A DNA stretch of 64,000 nucleotides, taken from the NCBI RefSeq assembly GCF_900155565.1, contig NZ_FUHM01000002.1, forward strand, positions 2,170,001 to 2,234,000, written 5' to 3'. The DNA is from Anaerosalibacter sp. Marseille-P3206 (lineage in GTDB: Bacteria; Bacillota; Clostridia; Tissierellales; Sporanaerobacteraceae). Positions 18,883 through 27,488 of this stretch are shown in pieces. Under the pieces are notes generated by a model, which made no database searches, was not told the DNA's origin, and saw nothing but the letters and a program-made list of their open reading frames with translations. A program made the translations under genes and the position numbers. Position 1 is the first letter of the stretch, and each line of letters opens with the position of its first letter.

Positions 18883-19827
18883 ATGACAGATATTTATGAT
18901 GTAGTCATCATTGGCTCTGGCCCAGCTGGTCTTGCAGCAGGATTATATGCAGCTAGAGCAAGACTTAAAACTGTAATAATAGAAAAAGAAAAAGCTGGAG
19001 GACAAATAGTTACTACTGAAGAAGTTGCTAACTACCCAGGTAGTATTGAAAATGCCAGTGGTCCTTCACTGATAGCTAGAATGGTAGAACAAGCTGATGA
19101 ATTTGGAGCAGAAAGAGTTCTTGATACAATAACTGAAGTTGAATTAGAAGGAAAGATAAAGGTTCTAAAAGGTAAGAAGAACGAGTATAAGGCAAAGGCA
19201 GTAATAATGGCAACAGGTGCAAAACCAAGACCAATAGGATGTCCTGGGGAAAAAGAATTGACAGGAAAAGGTGTATCCTACTGTGCAACTTGTGATGGAG
19301 CATTCTTTGAAGATTTAGAGATATTTGTTATAGGTGGAGGAGATTCAGCAGTTGAAGAAGCACTTTTCTTAACTAAGTTTGCTAGAAAAGTGACAATCGT
19401 TCACAGAAGAGATGAATTAAGAGCTGCTAAATCCATTCAAGAAAAGGCGTTTAAGAATGAAAAAGTTGATTTCTTATGGAATTCAGTTGTTGAAGAAATA
19501 AAAGGTGATGGTATTGTAGAATCAATGGTTGTAAAGAATACTGTTACTGGAGAATTAACTGAAATAGTTGCTGATGAAGATGATGGAACTTTTGGAATTT
19601 TCGTATTTGTAGGGTACTTACCAGAAACTAAATTGTTTGATGGATTAGTTGAAATGGAAAAAGGATATATTAAGACAGACGCAGATATGCATACAAGTAT
19701 TCCAGGTGTATTTGCAGCAGGAGATTGTAGAGTAAAATCTTTAAGACAAGTAGTTACGGCTACTGCTGATGGGGCTATAGCTGCTGTTCAAGCAGAGAGA
19801 TATATAGGTGAAGTATTTGATATTTAA
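18883..19827 (+). CDS. trxB: Thioredoxin reductase (glycine reductase electron supply)
   Basis: A 314-residue flavoprotein with the FAD-binding GSGPAGLAAGLYAARA (about 11-26), the redox-active pair in 'CATCDGAFF' (about 139-147), the NAD(P)H-binding 'IGGGDSAVEEALFL' (about 156-169), and the C-terminal FAD motif 'GVFAAGDCR' (about 276-284). It transfers electrons from NAD(P)H to thioredoxin. Being inside the grd operon, its product is the natural reductant for the neighbouring atypical thioredoxin and so for selenoprotein A. The length is typical. The ribosome site AAGGAGGAG is strong. Confidence 0.94.
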   Translation: MTDIYDVVIIGSGPAGLAAGLYAARARLKTVIIEKEKAGGQIVTTEEVANYPGSIENASGPSLIARMVEQADEFGAERVLDTITEVELEGKIKVLKGKKNEYKAKAVIMATGAKPRPIGCPGEKELTGKGVSYCATCDGAFFEDLEIFVIGGGDSAVEEALFLTKFARKVTIVHRRDELRAAKSIQEKAFKNEKVDFLWNSVVEEIKGDGIVESMVVKNTVTGELTEIVADEDDGTFGIFVFVGYLPETKLFDGLVEMEKGYIKTDADMHTSIPGVFAAGDCRVKSLRQVVTATADGAIAAVQAERYIGEVFDI

Positions 19828-19870
19828 TAAAATATCAGACAATTTTTAATATTAATTAGGAGGGATTCTA

Positions 19871-20188
19871 ATGTTAGAACTAGACAAAAAGAATTTTGAA
19901 GAAGAAGTATTAAAGGCTGATGGTTATGTATTGGTAGATTTTTGGAGTGATGGTTGTGAACCATGTAAGGCTCTTATGCCACATGTTCATGAACTAGCTG
20001 AAAAATATGATGGTAAAATGAAATTTACATCACTTAATACTATGAAGGCAAGAAGACTTGCTATTTCACAAAAGATATTAGGTTTACCAGTTATAGCAAT
20101 ATATAAAGATGGAGAAAAAGTTGACGAGAGAGTAAAAGAAGACGCTACAATCGAAAATATTGAAGAAATGATTAAAAAGTATATTTAG
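19871..20188 (+). CDS. trxA: Thioredoxin of the glycine reductase system
   Basis: A 105-residue thioredoxin. The active site reads '[10 protein letters not shown]' (about residues 31-40), i.e. Gly-Cys-Glu-Pro-Cys instead of the usual Trp-Cys-Gly-Pro-Cys. Atypical thioredoxins with a Gly before the first cysteine are known in grd operons, where they re-reduce protein A. The remaining fold landmarks are present: 'VLVDFW' strand, the cis-Pro in 'LGLPVIAIY' (about 73-81), 'KDGEKVDE'. It follows trxB by 43 bases and precedes grdE. No other function is likely in this context. Confidence 0.93.
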   Translation: MLELDKKNFEEEVLKADGYVLVDFWSDGCEPCKALMPHVHELAEKYDGKMKFTSLNTMKARRLAISQKILGLPVIAIYKDGEKVDERVKEDATIENIEEMIKKYI

Positions 20189-20195
20189 CTTTTAG

Positions 20196-20216
20196 TTCTG
20201 GGCTTTATGCCCAGAA
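20196..20216 (+). other. Intergenic hairpin between trxA and grdE
   Basis: TTCTGGGC and GCCCAGAA form an eight-pair stem with a five-base loop. No T-run follows, so it is more likely an mRNA-stability or partial-pausing element than a terminator. Confidence 0.5.
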
Positions 20217-20256
20217 TTAGAATATATATTTCCAAAGATTAAGAGGAGGTGACTAT

Positions 20257-21543
20257 ATGCGTCTTGAATTAGGTCATATAAACATCAAAGATGTTCAGTT
20301 TGGAAGTGAAACAAAAATTGACAATGGAACTTTATTTGTAAACAAGGATGAGATAATTTCCATAGTCAAAGAAGATGAACACTTTACAAGTGTTGATGTT
20401 GAATTAGCTAGACCAGGTGAAAGTGTAAGAATCACACCTGTAAAAGACGTAATTGAACCAAGAGTTAAAGTTGAGGGTCCAGGAGGAGTATTCCCAGGGA
20501 TGATTTCAAAGGTTGAAACTGTAGGTTCAGGTAAAACTTATGTATTAAAGGGATGTGCTGTAGTTACAACAGGAAAGATTGTTGGGTTCCAAGAAGGAAT
20601 TATTGATATGACAGGACCCGGAGCAGAATACACTCCTTTTTCTAAGTTGAACAATGTGGTTTTAGTATGTGAACCAAGAGAAGGATTAAAACAACATGAG
20701 CATGAAAAAGCATTAAGAATGGCAGGATTTAAAATAGCAACATATCTTGGAGAAGTAGCAAGAGAACTTACACCAGATACTGTTGAAACTTTTGAAACAC
20801 TACCATTACTTGAAAATTTAGAAAAATATCCTGATTTACCAAAGGTAGCTTATGTTCAAATGCTTCAAAGTCAAGGATTAATGCATGATACCTATGTATA
20901 TGGTGTAGATGCTAAACAAATTGTTCCTACTATTCTTTATCCAACAGAAATCATGGATGGAGCAATTGTAAGCGGAAACTGTGTATCAGCATGTGATAAA
21001 AATACAACTTATCATCATCTAAACAATCCAGTAGTAGCAGACATGTATAAAGCTCATGGTAAGGAAATAAACTTCTTAGGTGTAATAATCACTAATGAAA
21101 ATGTTTACCTTGCTGATAAGGAAAGGTCTTCAAATTGGACTGCTAAATTGACAGAATATCTTGGATTAGATGGTGTAATAGTATCTCAAGAGGGATTTGG
21201 TAACCCAGATACTGACCTTATAATGAATTGTAAGAAGATTGAAAAGAAAGGCGTTAGAACAGTAATCATTACTGACGAATATGCTGGAAGAGACGGTGCA
21301 AGTCAATCACTTGCAGACGCTGATCCACTAGCAGATGCAGTTGTTACTGGTGGAAATGCTAATGAAGTTATAACACTACCACCTATGGACAAAGTTATAG
21401 GACATATTGATTATGTAGATACTATAGCTGGAGGATTTGATGGTAGTTTGAACAAAGATGGTTCAATAGTAGTAGAACTACAAGCTATTACAGGAGCAAC
21501 AAATGAACTTGGTTTCAATAAATTAACTGCAAAAGGTTACTAA
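20257..21543 (+). CDS. grdE: Glycine reductase component B, alpha/beta proprotein
   Basis: A 428-residue proprotein. In this family it is cut into two subunits at a conserved cysteine, leaving a carbonyl-type prosthetic group that activates glycine; here the site is in 'IVSGNCVSACDKN', with Cys242. Further landmarks are 'RPGESVRITPVKDVIEPRVKV' near the N-terminus and 'DEYAGRDGASQSLADADPLADAVVTGGNANE' (about 345-375). The cleaved subunits form protein B together with selenoprotein GrdB. The context is the standard trxA-grdE-grdA-grdB order. Sarcosine or betaine variants have other substrate subunits; a grdE next to grdA/B/C/D indicates glycine. The start follows an AGAGGAGG site. Confidence 0.94.
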   Translation: MRLELGHINIKDVQFGSETKIDNGTLFVNKDEIISIVKEDEHFTSVDVELARPGESVRITPVKDVIEPRVKVEGPGGVFPGMISKVETVGSGKTYVLKGCAVVTTGKIVGFQEGIIDMTGPGAEYTPFSKLNNVVLVCEPREGLKQHEHEKALRMAGFKIATYLGEVARELTPDTVETFETLPLLENLEKYPDLPKVAYVQMLQSQGLMHDTYVYGVDAKQIVPTILYPTEIMDGAIVSGNCVSACDKNTTYHHLNNPVVADMYKAHGKEINFLGVIITNENVYLADKERSSNWTAKLTEYLGLDGVIVSQEGFGNPDTDLIMNCKKIEKKGVRTVIITDEYAGRDGASQSLADADPLADAVVTGGNANEVITLPPMDKVIGHIDYVDTIAGGFDGSLNKDGSIVVELQAITGATNELGFNKLTAKGY

Positions 21544-21580
21544 AATAATTTTTTAAAATAATAAGAAAGGAAGTGGAAAT

Positions 21581-22057
21581 ATGTCAAGATATGATGGTAA
21601 AAAAGTAATCATCATTGGCGATAGAGACGGTATACCAGGACCAGCTATTGAAGAATGTTTAAAATCTACTGGTGCTGAAGTCGTATTTTCATCAACTGAA
21701 TGTTTTGTCTGAACTGCTGCAGGAGCTATGGACTTAGAAAATCAAAAGAGGGTTAAAGAATTAACTGAAAAATATGGTGCAGAAAATGTAATCGTATTAA
21801 TCGGTGCTGCTGAAGGAGAAGCTGCTGGATTAGCAGCAGAAACTGTTACAGCAGGAGACCCAACTTTTGCAGGTCCACTAGCAGGAGTCCAGTTAGGACT
21901 TAGAGTATATCACGCAGTAGAACCAGAATTCAAAGATGAAGTAGATCCAGAAGTATATGATGAACAAATAGGTATGATGGAAATGGTTCTTGATGTTGAT
22001 GATATCATAGATGAAGTTAAGTCTATTAGAGATGAATTTACACAATTTGAAGATTAA
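21581..22057 (+). CDS. grdA: Glycine reductase selenoprotein A (TGA-encoded selenocysteine)
   Basis: A 158-residue selenoprotein. Reading from the ATG at 21581 (AAGGAAG site upstream) the frame meets TGA at 21710-21712, codon 44, in the context 'TECFV[11 protein letters not shown]', matching the known Cys-x-x-Sec site of GrdA; the frame then continues to the TAA at 22057. Standard gene callers report only the part after the TGA. Protein A carries the carboxymethyl group as a selenoether from protein B to protein C and is reduced by thioredoxin. The C-terminal two thirds ('[32 protein letters not shown]') are conserved family sequence. Decoding requires selA/B/C/D genes that are not in this window. 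Confidence 0.96.
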
Positions 22058-22090
22058 TACCCGTCGAAAAATACGAGAGGGGGGAAGACA

Positions 22091-23401
22091 ATGGAAAAAA
22101 TAAGAGTAGTCCATTATATAAATCAATTCTTTGCTGGTATAGGTGGAGAAGAAAAAGCTGATTATAAACCAGAGGTACGTGAAGGAGTTGTAGGGCCAGG
22201 TATGGCACTTAACGCTGGTTTTAAAGGTGAAGTAGAAATAGTAGCAACTGTTATCTGTGGTGACAGTTACTTTAATGAAAATCTAGAGGAAGCTAAAAAA
22301 GAAGTAATAGAAATGGTTAAAAAATACAACCCAGACCTATTTATAGCAGGTCCTGCATTTAACGCTGGTAGATATGGTGTTGCTTGCGGTACTATAACAG
22401 AAGCTGTACAACAGGAATTGGGAATACCAGTTTTAACAGGAATGTATGAAGAAAACCCTGGAGCAGACATGTTCAAGAAGAGTGTTTATATAGTTCCTAC
22501 AAAGAACAGTGCAGCTGGTATGAGAGCTGCAGTTAAAAAGATGGTACCATTGGCTTTAAAACTTGGTAAAGGTGAGGAAATTGGTTCACCAGAAGAAGAT
22601 AACTATATGTCAAGAGGTATTAGAAAGAACTACTTTGCTGAAAAGAGAGGTTCTGCTAGAGCAGTAGATATGTTAGTTAAGAAACTTAAAGGTGAAGAGT
22701 TCGTTACTGAATTTCCAATGCCTGACTTCGATAGAGTAGAGCCAAATCCAGCAGTAAAAGATATTACAAAAGCAAAAATTGCATTAGTTACTTCAGGAGG
22801 TATTGTACCAAAAGGAAATCCTGATCACATTGAATCTTCCAGTGCTTCCAAGTATGGTAAGTACGATATCGAAGGTATAATGGATTTAACTAGTGAAACA
22901 CATGAAACAGCTCATGGTGGATATGACCCAGTATATGCAAATGAAGACTCAGATAGAGTTTTACCAGTAGATGTATTAAGAGATTTTGAAAAAGAAGGTA
23001 AAATAGGCAGTCTTCACAGATACTTCTATACAACAGTAGGTAATGGAACAGCTGTTGCAAGCGCTAAGGGTTTTGCGGCTGAATATGCAAAGGAATTAGT
23101 GGCTGATGGAGTAGATGCAGTTATATTAACTTCTACCTGAGGTACTTGTACACGTTGCGGTGCAACAATGGTAAAAGAAATTGAAAGGGCAGGAATCCCA
23201 GTAGTTCACATGTGTACTGTAACTCCTATTTCTATGACTGTAGGAGCAAATAGAATAGTACCAACTATTGCAATTCCTCACCCATTAGGAAATCCAAAGC
23301 TTGATCCAGCTGAAGAAAAAGCTTTGAGAAGAAAATTAGTAGAAAAAGCACTTGTTGCTTTAACTACAGAGGTAGAAGAACAAACTATATTTGAAGACTA
23401 A
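22091..23401 (+). CDS. grdB: Glycine reductase component B selenoprotein, gamma subunit (TGA-encoded selenocysteine)
   Basis: A 436-residue selenoprotein. The frame from the ATG at 22091 meets TGA at 23138-23140 (codon 350) in 'ILTST-Sec-GTCTRCGATM', a Sec-x-x-Cys-x-x-Cys site, then continues in the same frame to 23401. GrdB is the substrate-specific subunit of protein B and removes the amino group of bound glycine while passing the carboxymethyl unit to protein A. A perfect five-pair hairpin with a GGT loop (23154-23166) lies 13 bases after the TGA, a plausible SECIS. Sarcosine (GrdF) and betaine (GrdH) subunits are homologous; glycine is preferred from the operon context. The ribosome site is GAGGGGGG. 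Confidence 0.95.
23154..23166 (+). promoter_or_regulatory. Candidate bacterial SECIS hairpin in grdB
   Basis: GTTGC-GGT-GCAAC lies 13 bases downstream of the selenocysteine TGA. Position and an apical loop containing GGU resemble known bacterial SECIS elements such as that of fdhF, but only the short upper stem is obvious by eye. Confidence 0.55.
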
Positions 23402-23415
23402 TAATATTTGTAAAT

Positions 23416-23452
23416 AACTTTAGGTGAGTGGTATTGCTGCTCACCTAAAGTT
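23416..23452 (+). other. Strong intergenic hairpin between grdB and grdC
   Basis: AACTTTAGGTGAG pairs perfectly with CTCACCTAAAGTT around an 11-base loop. No T-run follows, so it probably stabilises or punctuates the mRNA between the protein B and protein C genes rather than terminating it. Confidence 0.6.
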
Positions 23453-23494
23453 GAATATCACATTATATATAAATATTAGCGGAGGTGGAATTTT

Positions 23495-25033
23495 ATGAAT
23501 TATGCTGTAGTTAAAGGTGCTGGTTACATATTAGCACATACTCCAGATATGGTATTGCACAATGGTGCTACTCAAGCAACAGAAAGAGCAATAAATCCAG
23601 ATTCAGATTATTTAAAGGAATTACCAAAGCATTTAAGAAGTTTTGAAGAAGTGGTTAGTTATCCACCAAATCAAACTTATATCGGGAATATTACTCCTGA
23701 TGATTTAAAAGGGTATGAACAACCTTGGTTTGATAAAAAAGTAGATGGGGCAGATAGATATGGGAAATATGGTGAAATAATGCCTCAAGATGAGTTTATA
23801 GGACTTATGAAGATTGTAGATGCGTTTGATTTAGTGAAACTAAGTAAAGAATTTACAGCAGAAGTGAAGAAAGAATTAGAAGCACATAGCTATATTAGCG
23901 AAGAATTAATTGGAAAGCTTAAAGAAGGAGAAGAAATCTCAGAAATAGAAAAACTAATAAATGAACAAGGAGCAGAAGGATTGTATAACAACAACAAACT
24001 TGTTGGTTGTGTAAAGAGAGCTCATGATATAGATGTTAACCTTAATGCTCATACTATATTTGAAAATCTAGCAGTTAAAGCTTCAGGAGTATTGGCAGCA
24101 TTATCCTTAGTGGAAAAAAACAATATTAATCCTGAAGATGTTGAATATGTTATTGAATGTTCAGAAGAAGCATGTGGGGATATTAACCAAAGAGGTGGAG
24201 GAAACTTTGCAAAATCCATAGCAGAATTAGCAGGATTTGTTAATGCAACAGGTTCTGATACTAGAGGATTCTGTGCAGCTCCTACACATTCAGTAATTGA
24301 AGCTGCAGCACTTGTTCAATCAGGAGTTTATAAAAATGTTGTAGTAGTTGGAGGTGGAGCTACTGCAAAGCTAGGTATGAATGGAAAAGACCATGTTAAG
24401 AAAGGTTTACCTATTTTAGAAGATGTACTTGGTGGATTTGCAATCCTTATTGGAGAAAATGATGGTGTGAATCCAATTCTTAGAACTGATTTAGTAGGAA
24501 GACATACAGTTGGCACAGGTTCATCTCCACAAGCAGTTATAACTTCTCTAGTAACAGCACCACTTGATAGAGGAAATCTAAAGATTACTGATATTGACAA
24601 ATTTTCAGTTGAAATGCAAAATCCAGACATAACAAAACCAGCAGGAGCAGGAGATGTACCAACATCAAACTACAAGATGATAGCTGCACTTGGTGTTAAG
24701 AGAAAAGATATAGAGAGAAGTGAATTAAATACTTTCATTGAAAAACATGGAATGGAAGGTTGGGCGCCAACACAAGGTCATATTCCATCAGGAGTACCTT
24801 ATATGGGATTTGGTAGAGAAGATATACTTGCAGGAAAGATAAACAAGGCTATGATAGTAGGGAAAGGAAGTCTTTTCCTAGGTAGAATGACTAATTTATT
24901 TGATGGTGTATCTATTGTAATCGAGAAAAATCCAGGAAAAGTAGATGAAGAAAAGGGAGTATCTGAAGAAGAAATTAAAAAGCTTGTAGCTGAAGCTATG
25001 AGAGATTTCGCGACTCATCTACTAAAGGAGTAG
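23495..25033 (+). CDS. grdC: Glycine reductase component C, beta subunit
   Basis: A 512-residue subunit of protein C, which receives the acetyl unit as a thioester and releases acetyl phosphate with inorganic phosphate. It shows resemblance to ketoacyl synthase-like folds ('ECSEEACGDINQRGGGNFAKSIAEL', about 225-250; 'GFCAAPTHSVIEAAALVQSG', about 260-280; 'VVVVGGGATAKLG', about 285-297). The C-terminal part 'PTQGHIPSGVPYMGFGREDI' (about 425-445) is conserved in GrdC. It is co-transcribed with grdD, 10 bases downstream. The length is normal for the family. Start: ATG after GGAGGTGG. Confidence 0.94.
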   Translation: MNYAVVKGAGYILAHTPDMVLHNGATQATERAINPDSDYLKELPKHLRSFEEVVSYPPNQTYIGNITPDDLKGYEQPWFDKKVDGADRYGKYGEIMPQDEFIGLMKIVDAFDLVKLSKEFTAEVKKELEAHSYISEELIGKLKEGEEISEIEKLINEQGAEGLYNNNKLVGCVKRAHDIDVNLNAHTIFENLAVKASGVLAALSLVEKNNINPEDVEYVIECSEEACGDINQRGGGNFAKSIAELAGFVNATGSDTRGFCAAPTHSVIEAAALVQSGVYKNVVVVGGGATAKLGMNGKDHVKKGLPILEDVLGGFAILIGENDGVNPILRTDLVGRHTVGTGSSPQAVITSLVTAPLDRGNLKITDIDKFSVEMQNPDITKPAGAGDVPTSNYKMIAALGVKRKDIERSELNTFIEKHGMEGWAPTQGHIPSGVPYMGFGREDILAGKINKAMIVGKGSLFLGRMTNLFDGVSIVIEKNPGKVDEEKGVSEEEIKKLVAEAMRDFATHLLKE

Positions 25034-25043
25034 AGGTGATAAT

Positions 25044-26225
25044 ATGACTGATAATAATGTAAAAAAAATGATTGGAAAAGTTTTTAATGATATAGCTGAT
25101 GCAATGGAAACAGGTCAATTTAGTAACAGAGTTAGAGTTGGTATAACTTCTTATGGAAGTGAACATGGAGTAGACAATGTAGTTAAAGGAGCAGAAATAG
25201 CTCAAAGTAGAGATTCTTCTATAGAAGTAGTTTTAATAGGGCCAAAGGTAGATAGTCCACTAACACAAGTAGTAGTTGAAAATGAAGAAGAAGGCTACAA
25301 GAAGATGGAAGAACTCCTTGACAGCGGTGAATTAGATGCAGCAGTAACAATGCATTATAGTTTTCCTATAGGAGTTTCAACAGTTGGTAGAGTTATAACA
25401 CCTGGTAGAGGTAGGGAAATGTATATTGCTACTACTACAGGAACATCATCACCTCATAGAGTTGAAGCCATGGTAAGGAATGGTATATACGGAATCATAG
25501 CAGCAAAAGCTATGGGGGTTGAAAATCCAACAGTAGGTATATTGAATGTAGATGGTGCTAGACAAGTAGAAAGAGCACTAAAAGAATTAGATAAAAATGG
25601 ATATAAAATAAACTTTACTGAATCACTAAGAGCTGATGGTGGTTGTGTAATGAGAGGAAACGACCTTCTTGCAGGTGTACCAGATGTTATGATAACTGAT
25701 ACCCTAACAGGAAATATTTTAATAAAAGTTTTCTCATCATTTACAACAGGTGGAGATTATGAATCCATTGGTTATGGTTATGGTCCAGGAATTGGTGAAG
25801 ATTATGATAGAACAATACTTATCCTTTCAAGAGCTTCTGGAATTCCAGTTGTAGCAAATGCTATTAGTTATGGAGGAAGTTTAGCAAAAGGTAAAGTGAT
25901 GAATGTTGCAAAAGATGAGTTTGAAAAAGTAAATAAAGCGAAGTTTAAAGAAATTCTTAAATCATTAACTAAAGATACAGCAAAAGAAGATAATGATGAA
26001 GAGGTTACTGCCCCACCAAAGGAAACTGTTACAGGTACTATTGCAGGGGTAGATATAATGGAATTAGAAGATGCAGTTAAAGTACTTTGGAAAAATGGAC
26101 TTTATGCAGAAAGTGGAATGGGCTGTACTGGTCCAATTATAATGGTAAATGATACAAAACTAGAAAAGGCAACTGATATACTAGCTAAAAGCGGATATAT
26201 TACAAAAGAATCAACAGTTTGTTAA
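25044..26225 (+). CDS. grdD: Glycine reductase component C, alpha subunit
   Basis: A 393-residue subunit of protein C with a PlsX-like fold ('VRVGITSYGSEHGVDNVVKGAEIAQ', about 29-53). The cysteine in 'ESGMGCTGPIIM' (Cys361) matches the conserved residue that holds the acetyl thioester in this family. 'GYGYGPGIGEDYDRTILILSRASGIPVVANA' (about 242-272) is also conserved. With GrdC it releases acetyl phosphate, from which acetate kinase makes ATP. It ends the grd operon in this window; no strong terminator is seen directly after it. Confidence 0.94.
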   Translation: MTDNNVKKMIGKVFNDIADAMETGQFSNRVRVGITSYGSEHGVDNVVKGAEIAQSRDSSIEVVLIGPKVDSPLTQVVVENEEEGYKKMEELLDSGELDAAVTMHYSFPIGVSTVGRVITPGRGREMYIATTTGTSSPHRVEAMVRNGIYGIIAAKAMGVENPTVGILNVDGARQVERALKELDKNGYKINFTESLRADGGCVMRGNDLLAGVPDVMITDTLTGNILIKVFSSFTTGGDYESIGYGYGPGIGEDYDRTILILSRASGIPVVANAISYGGSLAKGKVMNVAKDEFEKVNKAKFKEILKSLTKDTAKEDNDEEVTAPPKETVTGTIAGVDIMELEDAVKVLWKNGLYAESGMGCTGPIIMVNDTKLEKATDILAKSGYITKESTVC

Positions 26226-26240
26226 TAAATCATAAAACAA

Positions 26241-26281
26241 AATATCAAAAGCAAAGAAAATGTAACAATAATTTTGATATT
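26241..26281. other. Inverted repeat in the grdD-bmp gap
   Basis: AATATCAAAA and TTTTGATATT form a ten-pair AT stem with a 21-base loop. There is no T-tract beyond the stem itself. It could be a weak terminator of the grd operon or a binding site; its role cannot be decided. Confidence 0.4.
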
Positions 26282-26359
26282 AAAGAAGGATTTTAATAAT
26301 ATATGTAGAATTATATAAAGTGCGTTAAATATATTATTAAAATAAAGGAGGAGTTTTAA

Positions 26360-27424
26360 TTGTCTAAAAAGATAATTGCAGTACTAATGATTGCAGTACT
26401 TGCATTCAGCCTTGTAGCATGTACAGATAGTGGCAAATCAGATGAAGGAAAAACAGATGAAGGCAAGGTAGAAAGTGATTTAAAAGTAGCTATGGTTACA
26501 GATGTTGGTGGTGTAAATGACCAATCATTTAACCAATCAGCTTGGGAAGGTTTACAACAAGCAGAAAAGGATTTTGGAGTAAAGGTTAGTTATCAAGAAT
26601 CACATCAAGATGCTGATTTTGTTCCAAATCTAGAAACTCTTGTTGATGCTGAAAATGATATGATTTGGGGAATCGGATTTAAACTTGGTGATGCTATAAA
26701 AGAAGCAGCAGAAAAGAATCCAGATACCAAATATGGTATAGTTGACTTTTCATATGGTGATAAGACTCCTGAAAATGTAGTAGGAGTAGTGTTTAAAGCA
26801 GAACAACCATCTTTCCTTGTTGGCTACATAGCAGCAAAAATGACTGAAACTGGTACAGTAGGTTTCGTTGGTGGTATGGAAGGGGATGTAATCTGGGGAT
26901 TTGATTACGGCTTCCACGCAGGTGTTGCTTATGCTAACAAAGTAAATGGAACAGATGTAAAAGTATTAAGACAATATGCTGAATCATTTAATGATGCAGC
27001 TAAAGGTAAAGCTATTACAAATAGTATGTATCAACAAGGAGCAGACATAGTATTCCACGCTGCAGGTGGAGTAGGTGATGGTGTTATTGAAGCAGCTAAA
27101 GAACAAGGTAAATGGGCTATAGGTGTAGATAGAGACCAAAATTATATGGCACCAGATAATGTTCTTACATCAGCTATGAAGAGAGTAGACCAAGGTATTT
27201 ATTTAATTGTTAAAGATTTAGCTGATGGGAAGTTCACAGGAGGAGAAACTGTAGTATTAGGTCTTAAGGAAGGTGCTGTTGATATAGCTCCAACATCAGA
27301 CAAACACGTTCCAAAGGAAATACTAGATGAAGTAGAAGGATTAAAGAAAGATATTATTGATGAAAAAATAGTAGTTCCAGTAAATGAAAAGACATTTGAA
27401 GAATACTTAGAAACATTAGAATAG
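26360..27424 (+). CDS. BMP-family substrate-binding lipoprotein (nucleoside-type ABC importer)
   Basis: A 354-residue lipoprotein with a lipobox ending at Cys21 (FSLVAC) and an Asp/Glu/Lys linker. The mature domain is the Bmp/PnrA type: 'VAMVTDVGGVNDQSFNQSAWEG' (about 46-67), 'GIGFKLGDAIKEAA', 'GVDRDQNYMAPDNVLTSAMKRVDQGIYLI' (about 254-282). Family members bind purine or pyrimidine nucleosides. The start is a TTG (26360) eight bases after AGGAGG; no ATG is suitably placed. It heads a four-gene importer operon with one ATPase and two permeases. Nucleosides are the likely substrate by family; exact specificity is unknown. Confidence 0.9.
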   Translation: MSKKIIAVLMIAVLAFSLVACTDSGKSDEGKTDEGKVESDLKVAMVTDVGGVNDQSFNQSAWEGLQQAEKDFGVKVSYQESHQDADFVPNLETLVDAENDMIWGIGFKLGDAIKEAAEKNPDTKYGIVDFSYGDKTPENVVGVVFKAEQPSFLVGYIAAKMTETGTVGFVGGMEGDVIWGFDYGFHAGVAYANKVNGTDVKVLRQYAESFNDAAKGKAITNSMYQQGADIVFHAAGGVGDGVIEAAKEQGKWAIGVDRDQNYMAPDNVLTSAMKRVDQGIYLIVKDLADGKFTGGETVVLGLKEGAVDIAPTSDKHVPKEILDEVEGLKKDIIDEKIVVPVNEKTFEEYLETLE

Positions 27425-27433
27425 TTATAACAG

Positions 27434-27460
27434 GCAGCTCAGGCAATATGTCTGAGCTGC
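27434..27460 (+). other. Hairpin between bmp gene and ATPase gene
   Basis: GCAGCTCAG and CTGAGCTGC form a nine-pair stem without a following T-run. A hairpin after the binding-protein gene is common in ABC operons, where it protects the upstream message and raises its relative level. Confidence 0.5.
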
Positions 27461-27488
27461 TTAAGTATTAGAATAGGAGGTTACCCTA

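Noticed and set aside
21581-23401. In-frame TGA codons suggesting that grdA and grdB are pseudogenes
   Set aside because: Both lie exactly at the known selenocysteine sites with conserved flanking residues, and both frames continue with conserved family sequence.
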